Of a stretch of DNA of 11,702 nucleotides, positions 7,568 to 11,702 are shown in pieces. The stretch spans positions 1 through 11,702 of the forward strand of contig CAYMWP010000140.1 of NCBI GenBank assembly GCA_964393895.1. Reading direction: 5' to 3'. The position numbers were made by a program, and so were the translations under genes. The stretch's first letter is position 1; every line of letters starts with the position of its first letter. Under the pieces are notes generated by a model. It was not told where the DNA came from. It saw only the letters and a list, made by a program, of their open reading frames with translations, and searched no databases. Source of the DNA: B4-G1 sp964393895 (GTDB lineage: Bacteria > Chloroflexota > Anaerolineae > B4-G1).

Positions 7568-7571
7568 CTAC

Positions 7572-8456
7572 ATGGAATGGCTTGAAGTCAACGTCACAGT
7601 GAAAAACGAGACCGCAGAGGCAGTGGCCGAGGCGCTCTCGCGCTACGCCCCTCGCGGGGTGGTCATCGAAGCCGGCCCCGACGGTTGGAACGCCGGGCCG
7701 GTAATCGTGAGAGCCTACCTGCCCGCCGACGATCAACTGCGGGCCAACAGGCGGAGCGTCGAAGAAGCGCTCTGGCACCTGGGGCAAATCCAAACCGTCC
7801 CCACTCCCACCTTCCGGCCCGTCGCCGAGGCGGACTGGGCAGAAGCGTGGAAGAAACAGCTCCAAGTCCTGCACATAGGCCAGCGCACCGTCATCCGGCC
7901 ATCCTGGCTCGAATATACCCCCACTTCCAAAGAAGTCGTGATCCAGTTAGACCCGGGAATGGCCTTTGGCACCGGCCTGCATCCCACGACTCAGATGTGC
8001 CTGGCGGCGCTGGAGGAATTAATACGCCCGGGGGCGCAGGTACTTGATATGGGTACCGGCTCGGGCATCCTGGCGATCACAGCAGCCAAATTGGGCGCCG
8101 GGCGCGTGCTCGCGGTGGACAATGATTCTGCAGCAGTCGAGACGGCGCGGGCCAACGTGAGAGCCAATGGAGTAGCAGAGACCGTAAACGTGGTGGGGGG
8201 ATCACTCGCAGATGCGCCGGAGAGCTATGACCTGGTGGTGGTCAACATCCTGGCGAAAGTAATCGTAGAGATGGCGCAACTAGGTCTCGCAAAAAAGGTA
8301 TGTCCTGGGGGCACACTGATCGCTGCCGGCATCATCGCCGAGCAGGAACCGGAAGTAGTTGCCGCCTTAAAAAGTGTTGGGCTGGCTCTAACAGAACAAT
8401 ACAAAACAAAAGATTGGGTATGCCTGGTGGCAAGGCGGGATCACTTGTCTGACTGA
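7572..8456 (+). CDS. prmA: Ribosomal protein L11 methyltransferase PrmA
   Basis: A 294-residue class I SAM-dependent methyltransferase that trimethylates ribosomal protein L11. Marks: an N-terminal L11-recognition domain beginning MEWLEVNV (1-8), the linker motif DWAEAWK (88-94), DPGMAFGTGLHPTT (127-140), the SAM-binding VLDMGTGSG (157-165) and the catalytic-site motif VVNILA (223-228). I start it at ATG 7572 because PrmA proteins begin MxWLEI/V; an in-frame ATG at 7539 lies inside dnaJ and would add 11 unrelated residues. It begins four bases after the dnaJ stop with no clear SD, suggesting coupled translation. In Bacillus-type genomes the same gene follows dnaJ, so a heat-shock linkage to ribosome modification is shared. 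The 3' end overlaps infA on the opposite strand by 16 bp. Confidence 0.95.
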   Translation: MEWLEVNVTVKNETAEAVAEALSRYAPRGVVIEAGPDGWNAGPVIVRAYLPADDQLRANRRSVEEALWHLGQIQTVPTPTFRPVAEADWAEAWKKQLQVLHIGQRTVIRPSWLEYTPTSKEVVIQLDPGMAFGTGLHPTTQMCLAALEELIRPGAQVLDMGTGSGILAITAAKLGAGRVLAVDNDSAAVETARANVRANGVAETVNVVGGSLADAPESYDLVVVNILAKVIVEMAQLGLAKKVCPGGTLIAAGIIAEQEPEVVAALKSVGLALTEQYKTKDWVCLVARRDHLSD

Positions 8457-8686
8457 AAGCTCTTCTTGTAGCGGTACACAATCCGACCGCGCGTCAGATC
8501 GTAGGGGGAAAGTTCCACACGCACGCGGTCTCCCAGCAAGATACGGATGTAATACCTGCGCATTTTGCCAGAAAGGTAGGCCAGTATCTCGTGGCCGTTA
8601 TCGAGCCGCACGCGGAACTGGGTGGCCGGCAGTGCCTCGATGACAGTGCCCTCCATCTCTATTTTGTCTTCCTTCTTTTTGCTCAT
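8441..8686 (-). CDS. infA: Translation initiation factor IF-1
   Basis: An 81-residue S1-like OB-fold protein that binds the ribosomal A site during initiation. The core matches the family throughout: KIEMEGTVIEALP, RVRLDNGHEILAYLSGKMR, YYIRILLGD and VELSPYDLTRGRIVYRYK. It is slightly longer than the usual 71-73 residues, with about two extra residues at the N-terminus and a KKSFQSDK tail at the C-terminus; part of that tail is encoded in the overlap with prmA. The SD GAGAGGTGA lies 5 bases before the ATG at 8686. The gene stands alone downstream of the S1 gene (102 bp) rather than in the usual spc ribosomal-protein operon, so it may be cotranscribed with S1 or may be a second infA copy. No convincing promoter of its own was found. 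Confidence 0.96.
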   Translation of the reverse strand: MSKKKEDKIEMEGTVIEALPATQFRVRLDNGHEILAYLSGKMRRYYIRILLGDRVRVELSPYDLTRGRIVYRYKKSFQSDK

Positions 8687-8788
8687 CCGGTCACCTCTCC
8701 CTGGCCACGTGTCAGAATGCAGCCGTGATTTCCATGCCGGGCGTGGAACAAGATGCCGTCTTGTACCCCAGCTATTTTTGGAGCAGCC

Positions 8789-10384
8789 TCACTCCGGCCT
8801 CGCCACTTCTCCCCTCTCGACCGGCTCAATAACTGCCTCCTCAGGCTCAGGCTCAGGCTCCGCCGCCGCTTCCTCCTCGGCCGGCTCGACGGCCGCCTCC
8901 TCAGGCTCAGGCTCCACCGCCGCTTTCTCCTCGGCCGGCTCGACGGCCGCCTCCTCAGGCTCAGGCTCCACCGCTGCTTTCTCCTCGGCCGGCTCGACGG
9001 TCGCCTCCTCAGGCACAGGCTCCGCCGCCGCTTTCTCCTCGGCCGGCTCGACGGCCGCCTCCTCAGGCTCAGGCTCCACCGCTGCTTTCTCCTCGGCCGG
9101 CTCGACGGCCGCCTCCTCAGGCTCAGGCTCCGCCGCCGCTTTCTCCTCGGCCGGCTCGACAGATACCACCTCGGGCTCCACTGCCTCTTCCTGGGCGGCC
9201 TGTTGTTCTGCTACCCAACGCTCCCACTCATCCCGACTTACCTGCTTGGAACTCAGTCCCAGTCGCCTCCTGTCGCTCTCTATGCGGATTATTTTCAACA
9301 GCAGAGTATCACCGGCGTGAACAATGTCCGAAGGGCCAAGCTCCGGCGTGCCGATCATCTCGCTGGCGTGAAGCAACCCCTCTATCCCTAGATCCAACTC
9401 GACAAAAGCGCCAAAATCCAGCACACGGGTGACCCGACCTTCAACTAACTGATCCTCGTGATAATGGTCGTGTACCAAGGTCCAGGGATCGGGTTGAAGC
9501 CTTTTGAGGCTAAGCGCGATCCGCTTCCGTTTCCGATCAACGTCGAGCACATAAACGTCCACTGCGTCACCGACGCTCAAAACCTGGCGCGGGTTGTCTA
9601 CTCGGCCCCAAGCCAGCTCGGAAACATGGATCAGGCCGTCAGCCCCACCCAGGTCTACAAAAGCGCCGAAATCGGTGAGGCTGGTGACCTTCCCGTGTTG
9701 CACTTCACCCTCGGTTAACTCGTTCATAACCCGTTCACGCTGCTGCTCTTGCCAGGCACGCAACGCTCGCCGCTGAGAGAAAATCAGACGACGACGACGA
9801 CGATCCACCTCGATGATCCGCAGGCCGATCTTTTGCCCAATCATATCTGCCAGCCGCTGGCGACGATCCTCCTGCGACATACGCCTGGGCAAATCCGCGA
9901 TTTGGGAAGCGGGGACAAAACCGCGAATCTTGCCAAACTTTACGATTACCCCGCCACGATTGTAGCTAGAGATCTCGCCCTCGTAAAGCTCACCGCTTTC
10001 CATCATCTCCTCGGCCCTGACCCAGTCCTTGGATAGCAGCGCCTGGTGAATGGACAAAATGGGATACCCGTCTCTCCCCACAGGCCGAAGCACGAACACC
10101 GAAACCTCAACGCCTACTTGGGCATGGGCGCGAGTTTCCTCGTCCAAGCGCTCCAGGTCTCCGGCAGGTACCAGGCCCTCCCGCTTGAGACCGACGTCCA
10201 CGATCAGCCCTCGGCCCTCGTCGGCCTCTATGATGACTCCGGTGCAAATGTCCCCTTGTTTCGGAGACTGGTAATCTTCCAGGTACTCTCCCATACCCTG
10301 ACCGACCTGGGATTGCCTACTCAGGCTCTGATCGGCCATATCTCGCTCGGACAGATCTTGATCAGTGAAAGTATTTACGTCCAT
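8789..10384 (-). CDS. S1 RNA-binding domain protein, probable ribosomal protein bS1 homologue
   Basis: A 531-residue protein with four S1 OB-fold domains: about 41-114, 132-205, 226-295 and 312-380. Domains 3 and 4 carry the clearest S1 cores (SLTDFGAFVDLGGADGLIHV at 235-254 and VLDFGAFVELDLGIEGLLHA at 321-340). This matches the four-domain bS1-like proteins of Gram-positives and related phyla, not the six-domain E. coli RpsA; it should bind mRNA and help initiation. Residues 399-531 form a low-complexity Glu/Ala/Pro tail of 18-residue repeats, probably disordered and strongly negative. The ATG at 10384 is chosen because an in-frame TAA lies 12 bases upstream; GAGGAG is 12 bases away, a long spacing. 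The leader holds a promoter, a terminator-like hairpin and a minigene. It lies between the SDR gene and infA. rpsA is the likely name but function as S1 on the ribosome is inferred. Confidence 0.9.
   Translation of the reverse strand: MDVNTFTDQDLSERDMADQSLSRQSQVGQGMGEYLEDYQSPKQGDICTGVIIEADEGRGLIVDVGLKREGLVPAGDLERLDEETRAHAQVGVEVSVFVLRPVGRDGYPILSIHQALLSKDWVRAEEMMESGELYEGEISSYNRGGVIVKFGKIRGFVPASQIADLPRRMSQEDRRQRLADMIGQKIGLRIIEVDRRRRRLIFSQRRALRAWQEQQRERVMNELTEGEVQHGKVTSLTDFGAFVDLGGADGLIHVSELAWGRVDNPRQVLSVGDAVDVYVLDVDRKRKRIALSLKRLQPDPWTLVHDHYHEDQLVEGRVTRVLDFGAFVELDLGIEGLLHASEMIGTPELGPSDIVHAGDTLLLKIIRIESDRRRLGLSSKQVSRDEWERWVAEQQAAQEEAVEPEVVSVEPAEEKAAAEPEPEEAAVEPAEEKAAVEPEPEEAAVEPAEEKAAAEPVPEEATVEPAEEKAAVEPEPEEAAVEPAEEKAAVEPEPEEAAVEPAEEEAAAEPEPEPEEAVIEPVERGEVARPE
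8831..9160 (-). repeat. 54-bp coding tandem repeats in the S1 tail
   Basis: Five 54-bp units and a sixth of 60 bp encode residues 409-518 with the pattern VEPAEEKAA(A/V)EPEPEEAA. Units differ at a few positions (A or V at the tenth residue; EPVPEEAT in unit 3; KAA to EAA in unit 6, which also gains an EP pair). All steps are multiples of three, so the frame is kept. High DNA similarity implies recent expansion or gene conversion. Because of codon periodicity the opposite strand also reads open over this stretch. Confidence 0.95.
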
Positions 10385-10404
10385 AAATTCAGATTACTCC
10401 TCAT
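10375..10404 (-). CDS. Possible leader minigene overlapping the S1 start (9 codons)
   Basis: ATG at 10404 opens a nine-codon frame, MRSNLNLWT, ending TAA at 10375-10377. AGGAGG (10414-10419) is nine bases upstream, a better SD arrangement than that of the S1 gene itself. The minigene stops ten bases inside the S1 coding sequence in another frame, so a terminating ribosome could re-initiate at the S1 ATG (10384) or compete with it. It may be chance; no conservation is known. Confidence 0.35.
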   Translation of the reverse strand: MRSNLNLWT

Positions 10405-10424
10405 ACGATACCGCCTCCTCACAC

Positions 10425-10470
10425 AAAAACCAGCATCACCTGCATTCGACAAATGAGCGGGTGATGCCGG
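10425..10470 (-). terminator. Terminator-like hairpin in the S1 leader (possible attenuator)
   Basis: On the minus strand CCGGCATCACC (10460-10470) pairs with GGTGATGCTGG (10430-10440) over 11 bp with one G-U pair, around a 19-nt loop. TTTTT (10425-10429) follows at once. The U-run exists only in the minus direction. It lies after the S1 promoter and 6 bases before the first SD, so it could terminate SDR read-through, attenuate S1 mRNA, or be a binding site for feedback control. Confidence 0.6.
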
Positions 10471-10611
10471 GTTCAGGGATCACGTCCGAGTTTAGACGAA
10501 TACTTGAATCAGATCGTCTTACCTTTGCCTACCTCATAAAAAGGCCAACTTGTCAAAGAGGGTTCGGCGTCACAATCCGCATACAGGAGACAGTATCAAA
10601 GATGTGTGTAT

Positions 10612-10639
10612 ATTCTATCACGGAGTGAGGGATTGTCAA
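10612..10639 (-). promoter_or_regulatory. Promoter of the S1 gene
   Basis: On the minus strand a perfect TTGACA (10634-10639), a 16-nt spacer and TAGAAT (10612-10617) with TG one base upstream (extended -10). The -35 ends one base from the SDR stop codon. Predicted start near 10605, giving a leader of about 220 nt before the S1 ATG. A second TTGACA at 10551-10556 has no matching -10. Confidence 0.75.
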
Positions 10640-10640
10640 A

Positions 10641-11447
10641 TCAACCCACGATAATCTCTCCCCCATCCACCGGTATGACCGCCCCACTGATCCAGGTGAT
10701 GGCCGGATCGGCCAGGGACACCAGCACGTTTGCCACATCCTCGGTCTTTGTCAGGCGACCGCCAGGGTTGATCGCGAGCGCCTTGGCCACGTAAGGCTCG
10801 TGGCCCGGGATGGCGCGCAGCGCGGGCGTCTCGGCCACGCCGGGCCGCAGACAGTTGACGGCGACGCCGCGTGGCCCCAGTTCCAGCGCCAGTTGCCGGG
10901 CGTGGCTCTCCAGCGCCGCTTTGGCCGCCGAGACCGCTCCATACATCGGTGCCGCCCGGATCGCGCCCGCGCTGGATAGCGCATAGACCCGGCTGCCGCG
11001 CACGAGCAAGCCCCGCCGTACCAGATCTTGCACCCAGTAGACCAAGCTGTGGGCCATCACCCGCAGCGTCATCTCCATCTGCGGCTCGCCGACCGCTTCC
11101 TCGGGTGATTCAGCGATAAAGGGCAGCAGGTTGCCAAAGGCGAGTGAGTGCAGCAAAAAGTGGATGCCTTCAGCGGGATCGTCGGCCAGCGCCCCCTCGA
11201 CCCCATCCAACACCCGCGCTCGCTTGCGCGCGGCGGCGGCGTTGGCGTTAAAGAACACCGCCCTGCGGCCCAGCGCCTCGATATCGGCCGCCACCCGCCG
11301 GGCGCGAGGGAGCGTCGCCTTTGTATCCAAATGCACGCCAAAAACGTTCATCCCCGCACCGGCCAGCGCCCGCGCCGCAGCCGCGCCAAACCCGCTCGAC
11401 GCCCCCAAGATCAGCGCCCATAGTCCCTCAAGTTCACCCTTACCCAT
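10641..11447 (-). CDS. Short-chain dehydrogenase/reductase, enoyl-ACP reductase-like (FabI/FabL type)
   Basis: A 268-residue SDR with a Rossmann fold: cofactor loop GASSGFG (15-21), the beta-4 motif HSLAFG (100-105), LSSAG (157-161), catalytic Tyr169 and Lys176, then the C-terminal PVDGGEII (259-266). Tyr and Lys are separated by six residues (YGAVSAAK), as in enoyl-ACP reductases FabI and FabL, not by three as in classical ketoreductases; HSLAFG also resembles the FabI HSIAFA stretch where other SDRs have NNAG. It probably reduces an enoyl thioester with NAD(P)H in fatty-acid synthesis or a related pathway; the substrate is not certain. I choose ATG 11447 because GGGAGG lies five bases upstream; a GTG two codons earlier overlaps that SD. 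The S1 gene follows on the same strand but has its own promoter. A gene symbol is not given because FabI versus FabL versus another SDR cannot be settled here. Confidence 0.85.
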   Translation of the reverse strand: MGKGELEGLWALILGASSGFGAAAARALAGAGMNVFGVHLDTKATLPRARRVAADIEALGRRAVFFNANAAAARKRARVLDGVEGALADDPAEGIHFLLHSLAFGNLLPFIAESPEEAVGEPQMEMTLRVMAHSLVYWVQDLVRRGLLVRGSRVYALSSAGAIRAAPMYGAVSAAKAALESHARQLALELGPRGVAVNCLRPGVAETPALRAIPGHEPYVAKALAINPGGRLTKTEDVANVLVSLADPAITWISGAVIPVDGGEIIVG

Positions 11448-11460
11448 CGCCACCTCCCAA

Positions 11461-11474
11461 TTTGACGTTTGACG
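11461..11474. repeat. Tandem heptamer TTTGACG, two units
   Basis: TTTGACG is repeated exactly twice in the leader of the SDR gene, with a partial third unit (TT). Same 7-bp period as the repeats at 2010-2037 and 6389-6436. Confidence 0.7.
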
Positions 11475-11487
11475 TTCCTCAACTACT

Positions 11488-11496
11488 TTTGTAGCA
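11488..11496 (-). promoter_or_regulatory. Candidate extended -10 promoter of the SDR gene
   Basis: On the minus strand TGC followed by TACAAA (-10 at 11488-11493). The 12-base string at 11489-11500 is identical to that of the rlmN promoter. No TTGACA-like -35 is found at 16-18 bases, so activity would rest on the extended -10 alone. The start point would be about 34 bases before the ATG. Confidence 0.4.
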
Positions 11497-11523
11497 TCTC
11501 ACTACCGGACACTTTTTCCAGGA

Positions 11524-11644
11524 CACGGATTCACACGGATGTTTTTGTGTTTTCGGCGGTCGGCTGCTCGTTGCGAGGTGCTTTCCAATCGTGATTTCAG
11601 GCACAAGCCAGAAAAAACCTCGAGCGAAATCCGTGGTATCCGTG
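11524..11644. repeat. Inverted pair of CACGGAT repeats (fold-back intergenic element)
   Basis: CACGGAT occurs twice in direct order (11524-11530, 11534-11540) and twice in the opposite orientation (ATCCGTG at 11629-11635 and 11638-11644). The pairs face each other across 88 bp with no gene. The arms are short and the two spacings differ by one base (10 and 9), so a perfect stem does not form; it looks like a decayed dispersed intergenic repeat. Confidence 0.55.
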
Positions 11645-11677
11645 AAATGACTCCCCTGAAAAACCCAAGAGTTTCAC

Positions 11678-11702
11678 CACGGAGACACGGAGAGCACAGA
11701 GA
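11678..11702. repeat. CACGGAG-type direct repeats at the right edge
   Basis: CACGGAGACACGGAGAGCACAGAG: CACGGAG twice and a third, changed copy (CACAGAG), running to the window end. The type (CACGGAGACACAGAG and similar) is, from memory, common between genes of Chloroflexota, Planctomycetota and similar genomes. The array may continue beyond the window. Confidence 0.6.

Larger units (their letters stand above)
10385..10640 (-). other. Long 5' leader region of the S1 gene
   Basis: A 256-bp gap between the SDR stop and the S1 start. It holds the promoter (10612-10639), about 130 bases with no gene or clear motif, the terminator-like hairpin (10425-10470), two SD sequences and the minigene. No long open frame fits. 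Leaders of this size before ribosomal-protein genes often carry autoregulatory RNA structures; that role here is inference. Confidence 0.6.

Noticed and set aside
7539..7571. Upstream ATG for prmA (11 extra residues)
   Set aside because: It lies inside dnaJ and adds residues unlike the PrmA N-terminus, whereas the ATG at 7572 gives the expected MEWLEV.
8837..9160. CRISPR array or intergenic satellite
   Set aside because: Contiguous 54-bp units without spacers, all in frame in a coding gene.
8622..9391. Plus-strand repeat proteins opposite the S1 tail (Ser/Ala/Gly-rich and Arg/Leu-rich frames)
   Set aside because: They arise because 54-bp repeats without stops read open in several frames. 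The minus frame continues into real S1 domains; the plus frames have no support.
10551..10556. Second TTGACA (minus strand) in the S1 leader as a promoter
   Set aside because: No -10-like hexamer at 16-18 bases; GGTAGG lies at 17.
11448..11453. GTG start two codons upstream for the SDR
   Set aside because: It overlaps the SD GGGAGGTG; the ATG at 11447 has ideal spacing to the same SD.
1..11702. A novel defence, secretion or mobile system
   Set aside because: Every long supported frame belongs to a known housekeeping family; no integrase, nuclease, toxin or membrane-complex gene was found.

Overview
This is a chromosomal housekeeping window of high G+C content. It holds nine confident protein genes in three blocks, and I see no prophage, transposase, CRISPR array, tRNA or rRNA. 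The likely source is a Chloroflexota (Anaerolineae-like) bacterium. The basis is the hrcA-grpE-dnaK-dnaJ-prmA order with a perfect CIRCE operator, a four-S1-domain protein with an acidic repeat tail, GTG starts next to strong Shine-Dalgarno (SD) sequences, and many short heptameric repeats between genes. This placement is inference from style; no phylogenetic marker was tested.

Left block (about 1-2700, minus strand): a 472-residue protein joins a MobA/MocA-like nucleotidyltransferase to a HAD-IIA phosphatase. Downstream of it lies rlmN, the dual-specificity 23S rRNA/tRNA adenine-C2 methyltransferase, with its own promoter placed so that its mRNA should be leaderless. Another leftward promoter-like site lies at the window's left edge.

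Central block (about 2719-8456, plus strand): the class I heat-shock operon. A sigma70-type promoter with an extended -10 is followed by CIRCE in the 5' UTR, then hrcA (repressor), grpE (nucleotide exchange factor), dnaK (Hsp70), dnaJ (Hsp40) and prmA (ribosomal protein L11 methyltransferase). HrcA binding CIRCE would repress the whole unit, and DnaK-DnaJ-GrpE form one chaperone cycle. A hairpin built from heptamer repeats fills the dnaK-dnaJ gap.

Right block (8441-11447, minus strand): an enoyl-ACP-reductase-like SDR, then an S1-domain protein, then infA (IF-1). infA overlaps the 3' end of prmA tail to tail by 16 bp. The S1 gene has a good promoter directly after the SDR stop, a long leader of about 220 nt, a terminator-shaped hairpin just upstream of its ribosome-binding region, and a nine-codon minigene overlapping its start. 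This looks like post-transcriptional control of a translation gene. The last 200 bases are intergenic and carry inverted and direct CACGGA-type repeats.

Most interesting: (1) heptamer tandem repeats of unrelated sequence at several sites, one of them forming in frame the linker of the two-domain fusion; (2) the S1 leader with its terminator-like hairpin and minigene; (3) the 18-residue repeats of the S1 tail; (4) the leaderless rlmN promoter; (5) a TGN extended -10 at all six proposed promoters. I do not see an undescribed defence or mobile system here.
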